Shown piece by piece: positions 1 through 6,112 of a DNA stretch of 6,112 nt. Within the stretch, counting starts at the first letter, position 1; each line of letters begins with the position of its first letter. The stretch lies in assembly GCA_016207765.1 (NCBI GenBank), contig JACQOY010000209.1:1-6112 (forward strand). Direction: 5' to 3'. The position numbers and the translations under genes were made by a program. This DNA is from Deltaproteobacteria bacterium (GTDB lineage: Bacteria > UBA10199 > SBBF01). The notes beneath the pieces are model-generated. The model ran no database searches. It had not been told where the DNA came from and saw nothing but the letters and a program-made list of their open reading frames with translations.

Positions 1-1
1 C

Positions 2-3000
2 AGGGCCGGTGCCGCCGGCAAGGACGGCATGGCCGAAATTGAATTTCAGATTCCCCAGGGGGGAACCTACCGCTTTGTCACCTTCGGTACAGATGAAAAA
101 GGAAACAAGATTCAGTCGGCGGTGGTGGTGTTTGCGTCGGGAGAAGGATACATTCCCTGGCGGATCGACCGGCCCGAACAGTTGGAACTGGTTCCGGACA
201 AAGATTCGTATAAAATCGGCGAAACGGCCAAAATTCTCGTCAAATCGCTGGTTCCCGCCACAAAGGCGCTCATGACCCTGGAGCGCGGGAGAGTGCTGGA
301 ATACAAAATAATCGAACTGGGCGATTCCAACGCCTCTGCCATTGATATTCCGATCACGGAGGGGACAATACCGAATCTTTATTTAAGCGTTGTGGCCCAT
401 GTGGGAAGAAACGACAAACAACCCCCTCTCCTCTTCTACGGTCAAACCGAGATCCGGGTTGAGCCGGAACGGAAACGGATGGAGGTAACCATCACGCCGG
501 ATCGGGCGGGAGACGGCAAAAGTCCCCCCATCTATCGTCCGGGGGATGAAGTCACGGTAACCCTTCAGACGAAAAACGCTTTAGGAAAACCCGAAAAGGC
601 CCATGTGATGGTGACGGTAGCCGATGAATCGGTCTTTCGTCTTCTGAATTATCAGCTCCCCGATCTGGTCAAAAAATTCTATTTTCGCCGTTCCGACAAT
701 GTCATCACCTCGTCGTCTCTGTTGTCGCTAAAGGCGGGGGACGGCGGCAAAGGGGACAAAAAAAGGCGCGTCTTCAAGGACACCGCTCATTTCGAGGGGC
801 ATGTCACCACGGACTTAAACGGCCGGGCCGAATTCCGTTTCAAACTCCCCGACGACCTGACGACATGGGTGATCGAGGCGCTGGCGATTTCGGAATCGAA
901 GACCCTTGCCGAATTTGAACAAGAGGTGAACGAAGAAAAGGGGGCTGAAAGCCAGAAGGCGCTCGACACAAACCTCGCGCTGACCGACAACACCTTTGTC
1001 GGCGGCGCGCGGGCCTCCATCATGACCACCCTTCCGCTTTTGATCCGCCCCGCCCTCCCCCGCTTTGCCGTTTGGGGAGATCAGGTCAAGGCCCGCGTGA
1101 TTGCAACCAACCGCAATCCGGAACCGGCTGAGGGAACACTGAAAATCACTCTGGCCGGCAATGCCGTCTTCAAAGACGGAAAGACCGGGCTTATGATGCC
1201 CATTTCGGTCGCCGCCTCGGGCGAATCTCCCTACCCGGTGGAATTCATCGTCAGCGGAGGTCCCGGATCGATCGTCTTTTCGGCTGAGGCGCTGGATAAG
1301 AAGGGAGAGGTCCTCGATAGTTTCGAAATTACCCTTCCGACACAAGATCGCTACGCACCGGAGGTGGTCGCCACTTCCGGTCAGGTTGCCACGGACGAGG
1401 CGCTGGAAAAGATCGACATCCCGCCGTCGATAATCCCGGACAAAGGAGGATTATCGGTCGCCTTCAAGGCCTCGCTCGGGACCGCGATCACGGCACCACT
1501 CAAAGAGTTGATTGATTTTCCCTACAACTGCTCGGAGCAGAAATCGGCCACCCTCATCGCCCTTCTGATGGCACATCACTTCACCAAAACCTATGGTGAG
1601 AAATATTTCGACACCTTGGCGCCGATTCCTCCAAGCGAAATGAAAAAATTATCCGGGCTGTCGGACAAGCTGGGCTGGCTGGAGGAAAAAATCAACAACC
1701 TGATGGGGGAACTGCACGCCAAATTCATGACCTACAGCCTCGGGATCAAATACTGGCCCGAGGACATGATTCCCGCCTATTTTCCCAGCGTCCAGACCCT
1801 CTGGGCCTATACACTGGCGAAGGAGATGGGATTCTCACCGGATGAAAAGGACGTGATCAATCTGACAAAATACATCGCCGATGAACTGCAGAAGAATACA
1901 AACTTGAGCAACGACGCCAGGGCCTATGGCCTCTGGGGCCTTTCGCTCAATTATGCCTGGGACCAGGCCACGGCTGACAGCCTGATCGGGCGTGTCAAGG
2001 ATCTCTCGATCACGGGGCTTTCGTATCTGCTGATGGGACTGGCCAATCAACCCGCGACAGGCGACACGCCGGCGCAGACCGCCGCCATTACGGACCGGAT
2101 CCGGAGCCTGGCCGAGCATGCACCGCGGCACATCAGCTGGCCGCGATCGGCTTTCTTCTGGTCGAGCAGTCAAAAGAACACCGCCATGGCGGCGCTGGCC
2201 CTTTTGAGCGACAATCCCGCCGATCCGTTCATTCCCAAGGCGCTCTCCTACCTGCTGAACCGCAAGAAAACGCGGGAGTTCACGGTGACACAGGACAACC
2301 TTTATCTGACTTACCTCGCTTATCAGTATTCCCGGATCCGCGAGGAGGAAAAGACCGACTTCAAGGCCCTTCTGACTTTTGGGGGGCAGACGGTAACGGA
2401 TAAAAAATTCGACAAAGAGAACCTTTTGGATGTCCATTCGGCCGAAATGAAAATGGCCGACATCAAAAAATTGCCTATGCCGGCTGATCTGATCGTGTCC
2501 AGGAAGGGAGATGGGACGCTCTATTATGATCTTCTTCTCAAATATTACCTCCCGCCGGATGAGACGCCGACGCGCGAGGAGGGGCTGATCATCTCGCGCG
2601 AATATTTTGCGCCAGACGACGTGGAAGAAAAACACCCATTGACCGAATTCAAAGTCGGAGAAACCTACAAGGGACATATCACAGTCATGGCGCCGCAAGA
2701 TCTGGCTTATGTTGTGGTGCAAGACCTCCTCCCGGGTGGTTTTGAGCCGATCGATATGACGCTTGCCACCTCGTCCCAGGCGGACCAGATCGAGAGCCGG
2801 TCCCACCCCGACTATGATGAACAGCGGGGATATATCTTTCCCTACGACGATGTGGAGGTTGTGACGGACTACGGGATGGATTACGGTTTTTCGCACCAAG
2901 AGGTGCGGGATGACCTGATTCTTTGGTCCGACGCGGTTCTTCCCGCCGGCACCTACCACATCCGCTACCCCGTCCGGGCCACGACGGCCGGGACATATCT

Positions 3001-3082
3001 CATGCCGGGAGCGGATGCGTTTGAATTCTACGAGCCGGAGATTTTCGGCCGGAGCCGCGCGAGGGTGGTGACAATCAGATAA
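2..3082 (+). CDS. Alpha-2-macroglobulin family protein, thioester-containing, C-terminal part (5' end outside window)
   Basis: Bacterial A2M proteins are large envelope proteins thought to trap attacking proteases: cleavage of a bait region exposes a thioester that links covalently to the protease. The frame is open to the left edge, so the Met at base 29 is probably internal; numbering here starts from it. Visible in order: end of one macroglobulin domain (1-38); a second with ELVPDKDSYKIGETAKI and LERGRVLEY (52-145); the domain with IYRPGDEVTVTL and VADESVF (150-205); a bait-like flexible segment (about 205-250); the A2M core with TDLNGRAEFRFKLPDDLTTW (261-280); LLIRPALPRF (337-346); the thioester motif CSEQ with Cys501 and Gln504; the helical thioester domain (about 480-770) with YWPEDMIPAYFP; and the C-terminal domain ending HQEVRDD, LPAGTY and EIFGRSRA. 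It ends in TAA. Whole family members are usually about 1500-2000 residues, so roughly the first third to half, with any signal peptide or lipobox, is missing. Family assignment is firm; protease inhibition is inferred from the family. Confidence 0.95.
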   Translation, partial: RAGAAGKDGMAEIEFQIPQGGTYRFVTFGTDEKGNKIQSAVVVFASGEGYIPWRIDRPEQLELVPDKDSYKIGETAKILVKSLVPATKALMTLERGRVLEYKIIELGDSNASAIDIPITEGTIPNLYLSVVAHVGRNDKQPPLLFYGQTEIRVEPERKRMEVTITPDRAGDGKSPPIYRPGDEVTVTLQTKNALGKPEKAHVMVTVADESVFRLLNYQLPDLVKKFYFRRSDNVITSSSLLSLKAGDGGKGDKKRRVFKDTAHFEGHVTTDLNGRAEFRFKLPDDLTTWVIEALAISESKTLAEFEQEVNEEKGAESQKALDTNLALTDNTFVGGARASIMTTLPLLIRPALPRFAVWGDQVKARVIATNRNPEPAEGTLKITLAGNAVFKDGKTGLMMPISVAASGESPYPVEFIVSGGPGSIVFSAEALDKKGEVLDSFEITLPTQDRYAPEVVATSGQVATDEALEKIDIPPSIIPDKGGLSVAFKASLGTAITAPLKELIDFPYNCSEQKSATLIALLMAHHFTKTYGEKYFDTLAPIPPSEMKKLSGLSDKLGWLEEKINNLMGELHAKFMTYSLGIKYWPEDMIPAYFPSVQTLWAYTLAKEMGFSPDEKDVINLTKYIADELQKNTNLSNDARAYGLWGLSLNYAWDQATADSLIGRVKDLSITGLSYLLMGLANQPATGDTPAQTAAITDRIRSLAEHAPRHISWPRSAFFWSSSQKNTAMAALALLSDNPADPFIPKALSYLLNRKKTREFTVTQDNLYLTYLAYQYSRIREEEKTDFKALLTFGGQTVTDKKFDKENLLDVHSAEMKMADIKKLPMPADLIVSRKGDGTLYYDLLLKYYLPPDETPTREEGLIISREYFAPDDVEEKHPLTEFKVGETYKGHITVMAPQDLAYVVVQDLLPGGFEPIDMTLATSSQADQIESRSHPDYDEQRGYIFPYDDVEVVTDYGMDYGFSHQEVRDDLILWSDAVLPAGTYHIRYPVRATTAGTYLMPGADAFEFYEPEIFGRSRARVVTIR
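641..778 (+). other. Probable bait region of the A2M protein
   Basis: Residues about 205-250 lie between the VADESVF strand and the A2M core beginning HFEGHVTTDLNGRA, which is where the bait region sits in this family. The stretch is poor in predicted structure: it has FYFRRSDN, then a Ser/Leu run (TSSSLLSL), then a Gly/Asp/Lys segment ending KGDKKRRVFK. The Arg-Arg and Lys-Lys-Arg-Arg clusters would be natural cleavage points for trypsin-like proteases. Placement is by position relative to conserved flanks; the exact limits are not determined. Confidence 0.5.
1529..1540 (+). other. Thioester motif Cys-Ser-Glu-Gln of the A2M protein
   Basis: The codons tgc tcg gag cag encode CSEQ in the context DFPYNCSEQKSA. 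In thioester A2M and complement proteins the Cys side chain and the Gln two residues further on (C-x-E-Q) form the internal beta-cysteinyl-gamma-glutamyl thioester. All three key residues (Cys501, Glu503, Gln504, counted from the Met at base 29) are present, so the site should be able to form. The residue before the Cys is Asn, where Gly is usual in the bacterial PYGCTEQ-type motif. Confidence 0.85.
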
Positions 3083-4652
3083 AACGGCACAGTGCCGTAA
3101 CCAGCGCCGGGATGGTATTATGTTCCGGCATCAGATCAACTTTGATGCCGTGGTTTTCGCAACTCTTTTGGGTTGTCGGCCCGATGCAGGCCACCTTGAT
3201 ACCGTACAAATAATTGGCCGCCTTCTTTGCGCCCACCAGGCGGACAAAATTATCCACCGATGAAGAGCTTAAAAAAGTGATCCAATCGGGTTTGGGGGAT
3301 CGAAAGACTTGATCCAATTCATCGGGCTTGACCTCGGGCATGACATTCCGGTAGGCCTCCACCACCTCCACTTCACACTTCATCTGCACAAGTTCCTCCA
3401 CCAGATGCTCCCGTCCCTCGCGGGCACGGGGGATCAGAACTTTTTTGCCCCGGATACCGGCCTTTTTAAAAGCAGAAACCATTCCCTCCTGCCGAAACTC
3501 CTCCGGAATCAAATCAACCCAGAGCCCCAGGGATTCCAGACGATGGGCCGTCGAGGGCCCGATCACGCCGATTTTCAAATGAGCCAGATCTCTCAAGTCT
3601 TTTCGCACCCCGCCACTTGGTAACTTGCGGAAACGCTCCCAGAAAAAATCAACCGCATTCACGCTCGTAAACAAAAGCCAGTCAAAATCTTTTATTTTTT
3701 GAATCGATTCATCAAGCGGGGCAAAACTTTCGGGAGGTTGAATATCAATCGTCGCCAGCTCGATGACAGATCCCCCCCGCTCCCTTAAAAGATCGGAAAA
3801 TTCAGAGGCTTGGGCCTTAAATCGCGTAACAATTATCCTCTTTCCAAACAAAGGCTTATTCTCAAACCATTTAAGTTTTTCTCGAAATAGAACCACCGAA
3901 CCAACCACCACCAGAGAGGGGGGGGTGACCTTTTCCATTTCCGCCCGATCGGCAAGGGTGGCAACGGTCGCCATGACCGTTTTTTGTTCGGGAAGGGTCC
4001 CCCAACTGATGATCGCCGCCGGGGTATCGGGCGATTTTCCGTAGGCAATCAGTTTTTGCAGATTTTCCCTTAATGTCGCCACCCCCATGAAAAAAACAAC
4101 CGTTTCCATTTTAGCCAGGGCATCCCAGGGAACAATTCGGTCTTCTTCGTCATCTTCCCCCCGAGACGGATCCTGATGCCCGGTGACAAAGGCCACATCG
4201 GATGCGATTAAACGGTGGGTCAAGGGAATGCCGGCATAAGCCGGAACGGCTATCGCGGCAGTGATGCCGGGAACAATTTCAAACTTTATTCCGGCCCTGG
4301 AGATGGCCAACGCCTCTTCCCCTCCCCGCCCAAAGATAAAAGGATCACCCCCTTTAAGCCGAACCACTGTCTCCCCTTTTTTTGCCCTGGCGATCAGCTC
4401 TTTTTCTATTTCTTCCTGTGGAAGGGACTTTTCGGAACCTCGTCCCTTGTCAGTCTGTCGTCCGGTTCCTTGCTTGCCCACGTAAATCTTTTGGGCGGAT
4501 GGTTTGGCCATTTTAAGCAGTTCGCGATTGGCCAGATGATCATAAAAAATCACATCGGCCAAGCCGAGCACCCTCGCCCCTTTAAGGGTGATAAGTTCCG
4601 GGTCTCCCGGCCCGGCGCCAACAAGGTAGATTATCCCGGATTTATTATTCAT
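3075..4652 (-). CDS. cobA/hemD: Fused uroporphyrinogen-III C-methyltransferase / uroporphyrinogen-III synthase (CobA-HemD)
   Basis: A cytoplasmic bifunctional enzyme of 525 residues. The HemD half cyclises hydroxymethylbilane to uroporphyrinogen III. The CobA half methylates it twice with S-adenosylmethionine to precorrin-2, leading to siroheme and cobalamin. CobA domain, residues 6-258: VGAGPGDP (11-18), RLKGGDPFIFGRGGEE (98-113), GIPLTHR (141-147), GHQDP (158-162) and PPSLVVVGSVV (244-254) are the conserved SUMT motifs. HemD domain, 267-525: LFTSVNAVDFF (327-337), IGPSTAHRLESLG (364-376), IPRAREG (407-413), FLSSSSVDNF (460-469) and IGPTTQKSCENHG (490-502). The start is set at MNNKSG: its ATG overlaps the dprA stop as ATGA, and the conserved domain begins 5 residues later. 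A frame extension of 47 residues upstream only reads through dprA. The sirohydrochlorin dehydrogenase/chelatase domain of CysG is absent. The acidic loop after GHQDP (EDDEED) and a basic loop near 66-76 look longer than usual. Confidence 0.95.
   Translation of the reverse strand: MNNKSGIIYLVGAGPGDPELITLKGARVLGLADVIFYDHLANRELLKMAKPSAQKIYVGKQGTGRQTDKGRGSEKSLPQEEIEKELIARAKKGETVVRLKGGDPFIFGRGGEEALAISRAGIKFEIVPGITAAIAVPAYAGIPLTHRLIASDVAFVTGHQDPSRGEDDEEDRIVPWDALAKMETVVFFMGVATLRENLQKLIAYGKSPDTPAAIISWGTLPEQKTVMATVATLADRAEMEKVTPPSLVVVGSVVLFREKLKWFENKPLFGKRIIVTRFKAQASEFSDLLRERGGSVIELATIDIQPPESFAPLDESIQKIKDFDWLLFTSVNAVDFFWERFRKLPSGGVRKDLRDLAHLKIGVIGPSTAHRLESLGLWVDLIPEEFRQEGMVSAFKKAGIRGKKVLIPRAREGREHLVEELVQMKCEVEVVEAYRNVMPEVKPDELDQVFRSPKPDWITFLSSSSVDNFVRLVGAKKAANYLYGIKVACIGPTTQKSCENHGIKVDLMPEHNTIPALVTALCRFI
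3077..3098 (-). terminator. Possible weak intrinsic terminator at the convergent gene ends
   Basis: Bases 3084-3098 form a perfect inverted repeat, ACGGCAC-x-GTGCCGT, giving a stem of 6 bp with a 3-base loop. Read on the minus strand it is followed by TTTATCT (four T in a row counting the last stem base), so it resembles a short rho-independent terminator for the cobA/hemD transcript. It lies inside the last codons of that gene, which is unusual. On the plus strand it starts two bases after the A2M stop but lacks a T-tract. The stem is short, so termination strength is doubtful. Confidence 0.35.
4649..4652 (-). promoter_or_regulatory. ATGA stop-start overlap (dprA to cobA/hemD)
   Basis: On the minus strand the cobA/hemD ATG (4652-4650) and the dprA TGA (4651-4649) share two bases. 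Such ATGA junctions usually mean translational coupling by a terminating ribosome. A G-rich stretch ending GGGGAG lies about 17 bases upstream, farther than an ideal Shine-Dalgarno, which fits coupling rather than independent initiation. The overlap is seen directly; coupling is inferred. Confidence 0.7.
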
Positions 4653-5779
4653 GAAAATGTTACGTATCTCCCCCCCGGCAGACTCCTGATTCTCCCCTCC
4701 AGTTCGAGCTTGGTCAATAGAACCGTTACTCGTTCGGCCGGCAGTCCTGTCCTTTCCACCATATCGTCGGGCGTTGCGGGAATCTCCAGACAAACACGAC
4801 AGATCGATGCCTCTTCGGGATCCTCCTTAAGTGAAGCCTCGTGGGGCGAAGCCTCTCCTGCCGGAGAAGCATATTTCCAGTCGTCGAGAATCTCCCTTCC
4901 CGATCCGACCAGTCTGGCCCCCTGCTGGATCAACCGATTCGATCCCTTGGCCGATGGGGTCATGACCGAACCGGGAACGGCATAAACGTCGCGGTTTTGG
5001 TCCAAGGCATATTGCGCCGTAATGAGAGATCCGCTCTTCTCCCCCGCCTCCACGACCAGAACACCCCGCGAAATTCCGGAAATAATCCGGTTCCTGCGGG
5101 GAAAAAATTCCGGCCTCGGTTGTTCATCACAGGCAAACTCCGTGACAAAGGCCCCGTTTTCCAAAACGGCATCCACGTAACGGGCGTTTTCCTGCGGGTA
5201 AACAATATTCAACCCACAACCCAAAACCGCCACGGTTTTTCCCTTCGAGTCCAATGCCGTCTCATGAGCTGTGATATCGATCCCCCTCGCAAAACCGCTG
5301 ACGACACCAACCCCGGCGCGCACAACCTCCCTTACAATACGGCGACAAACCGTGACGCCATACTCGGATGAGTCACGTGAACCGACCACCCCAAGCCAGT
5401 CAATTTCATTGAAATTCGTCAGATTTCCCCGAACATACAAATAAGGGGGAAAACCGGCGGTTTGTTTTAAACGAAAAGGATATTCGGGGGAGAGATAAGG
5501 GATCACACGCGCACCAAGGGACATTGTCCCAATCCGCTCAACTTTTTGTAACTCTTTTTCCGCAGGCCCAAGGTCCTTTCCATCCCTCACGATCGCCTCG
5601 GCAATTTGGGGTCTGATCCCTTCCACCTGCGTCAATTCCTTGATACCGGCCCTTAAAACGCCGCGCGGCGACCCAAAAAAATCGACAAGGCGGCAAAAAG
5701 TGGCGGGGCCCACTCCATTAATACGGTTTAAGGTAATCCAGTAAGGGAGATCGTTTGAATTCACGACGGGAACGCACAC
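4649..5779 (-). CDS. dprA: DNA-processing protein DprA (Smf)
   Basis: DprA binds incoming single-stranded DNA in the cytoplasm during natural transformation and loads RecA on it; it is also kept in many species not known to be competent. The protein has 376 residues. An N-terminal helix-hairpin-helix region (about 14-63, with GVGPATF and VEGIRPQIAEAI) is followed by the Rossmann-fold core (about 85-300): VVGSRDSSEYG (131-141), SGFARGID (161-168), GCGLNIVYP (187-195), FPRRNRIISG (226-235), EAGEKSGSLITAQYA (244-258), VYAVPG (265-270) and GSNRLIQQGA (279-288). A linker (303-327) with repeated Glu-Ala-Ser leads to the C-terminal winged-helix domain (328-376). All core motifs are intact. The start is uncertain: GTG at 5779 lies 9 bases after the upstream stop, but neither it nor a GTG five codons later (5764) has a strong ribosome binding site. 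The stop overlaps the cobA/hemD start by 4 bases, implying translational coupling. Confidence 0.95.
   Translation of the reverse strand: MCVPVVNSNDLPYWITLNRINGVGPATFCRLVDFFGSPRGVLRAGIKELTQVEGIRPQIAEAIVRDGKDLGPAEKELQKVERIGTMSLGARVIPYLSPEYPFRLKQTAGFPPYLYVRGNLTNFNEIDWLGVVGSRDSSEYGVTVCRRIVREVVRAGVGVVSGFARGIDITAHETALDSKGKTVAVLGCGLNIVYPQENARYVDAVLENGAFVTEFACDEQPRPEFFPRRNRIISGISRGVLVVEAGEKSGSLITAQYALDQNRDVYAVPGSVMTPSAKGSNRLIQQGARLVGSGREILDDWKYASPAGEASPHEASLKEDPEEASICRVCLEIPATPDDMVERTGLPAERVTVLLTKLELEGRIRSLPGGRYVTFS
4802..4870 (-). repeat. Short repeat-rich linker inside dprA
   Basis: The segment encoding the linker between the DprA core and winged-helix domain (residues 304-326) holds two perfect copies of GAGGCTTC on the minus strand (plus-strand 4848-4855 and 4833-4840), 15 bases apart, and a diverged third, GAGGCATC. 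They encode repeated Glu-Ala-Ser. Next to them is an inverted repeat, tctcc-tgcc-ggaga at 4854-4867, extended by two outer base pairs across one mismatch. It keeps the reading frame and looks like local duplication in a disordered linker. Confidence 0.45.
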
Positions 5780-5788
5780 CTGCGTTGA

Positions 5789-6109
5789 TCAGACCGGCGA
5801 ATCGGATGAGGCCGCACCCGAAGCCGGCGTTTCTTCGCCATCGACACGCTCTTTGAGTTCTTTTCCAACCTTGAAGAAGGGGAGTTTTTTGGGTTTGACC
5901 TCGATCGATTCTCCGGTGCGCGGATTGCGTCCCTTGTAAGAACCATATTCCCGGCAGACAAAACTGCCAAACCCCCGGATTTCGATTCTGCCGCCTTTTG
6001 CCAGCGTTTCGGTCATCGAATCAAAAATCATGTTCACCACATCCTCGGCCCTTTTACGCGGCAATTTTGTCTTTTCAGCAATGACATCGACAAGCTCTGA
6101 CTTGTTCAT
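5789..6109 (-). CDS. HU/IHF-family nucleoid DNA-binding protein (IhfB-like)
   Basis: A small dimeric architectural protein that bends DNA in chromosome compaction, recombination and regulation. At 106 residues it is a little longer than the usual 90-100. The HU/IHF fold is clear: two N-terminal helices (NKSELVDVIAEKT and RKRAEDVVNMIFDSMTETLAKG), then IEIRGFGSF (42-50), the beta-arm tip GRNPRTGE (60-67) with the Pro that intercalates into DNA at the kink, and LPFFKVGKELKERV (76-89). IEIRGFGSF and the KSEL start resemble the IHF beta subunit more than canonical HU, but without an alignment HU-type cannot be excluded. Residues 90-106 form an extra acidic and Ser/Ala-rich tail with no lysines. 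The ATG lies three bases from the window edge, so its promoter and ribosome binding site are not visible. It appears to head the run with dprA and cobA/hemD. Confidence 0.93.
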   Translation of the reverse strand: MNKSELVDVIAEKTKLPRKRAEDVVNMIFDSMTETLAKGGRIEIRGFGSFVCREYGSYKGRNPRTGESIEVKPKKLPFFKVGKELKERVDGEETPASGAASSDSPV

Positions 6110-6112
6110 AAC

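Noticed and set aside
758..764. Run of seven A in the A2M bait segment as a programmed frameshift site
   Set aside because: The zero frame reads AAA AAA AGG, which does not match the canonical slippery heptamer phase, and the main frame continues intact.
815..1345. Antisense open frame of 176 codons on the minus strand inside the A2M gene
   Set aside because: Shadow of the conserved A2M core; no motif and no plausible start context.
1835..2959. Antisense open frame of 374 codons on the minus strand inside the A2M gene
   Set aside because: It lies wholly opposite a well-supported conserved gene, its product has no recognisable motif, and it is rich in residues expected from reading GC-rich codons backwards.
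4653..4793. 47-codon upstream extension of the cobA/hemD frame
   Set aside because: It overlaps the conserved winged-helix end of dprA, has no family similarity, and the ATGA junction gives a better start at 4652.
4215..4985. Plus-strand open frame of 256 codons spanning the cobA/hemD and dprA junction
   Set aside because: It crosses two clearly conserved opposite-strand genes and its translation shows no domain or family features.
5659..5670. Perfect 12-base palindrome CGCCGCGCGGCG in dprA
   Set aside because: It encodes the conserved-looking Ser-Pro-Arg-Gly turn after the helix-hairpin-helix, has no spacer or T-tract, and no second copy was noticed; probably chance in GC-rich codons.
1..6112. 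Novel defence, mobile or CRISPR-like system
   Set aside because: All of the window is accounted for by four recognisable families; I see no array of spaced repeats, transposase, integrase, attachment site or unknown gene.

Overview
The window is almost entirely coding. It holds four genes on two strands that meet tail to tail. There is no RNA gene, insertion sequence, CRISPR array or other mobile element that I can support, and no stretch longer than about 10 bases between genes.

Bases 1-3082 (+ strand) carry the C-terminal part, about 1026 residues, of a large bacterial alpha-2-macroglobulin (A2M) family protein. Its 5' end lies upstream of the window. It has macroglobulin-type beta domains, a bait-like flexible segment with a basic patch, a thioester motif of the Cys-x-Glu-Gln type, a helical thioester domain and the C-terminal receptor-binding-like domain. 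This is an envelope protein that traps proteases.

Bases 3075-6109 (- strand, so transcription runs from right to left) form a tight three-gene run. An HU/IHF-family nucleoid protein is followed 9 bases later by dprA, the DNA-processing protein of natural transformation. The dprA stop overlaps the start of a fused cobA/hemD gene (uroporphyrinogen-III C-methyltransferase plus uroporphyrinogen-III synthase) in an ATGA junction. The last 8 bases overlap the end of the A2M gene, and a short hairpin sits at this convergent junction.

The organism is a bacterium. A thioester A2M, an IhfB-like protein and a CobA-HemD fusion together suggest a Gram-negative lineage of deltaproteobacterial type or a related candidate phylum; this is inference from gene content only. 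The A2M would act in the envelope. The minus-strand genes are cytoplasmic: chromosome architecture, handling of incoming single-stranded DNA, and the tetrapyrrole branch point to heme, siroheme and cobalamin. I see no functional link between the two blocks. The region looks mostly like ordinary chromosome. The points worth a second look are the convergent overlap with its embedded hairpin, sequence peculiarities of the A2M, and small insertions and tracts in the minus-strand operon.
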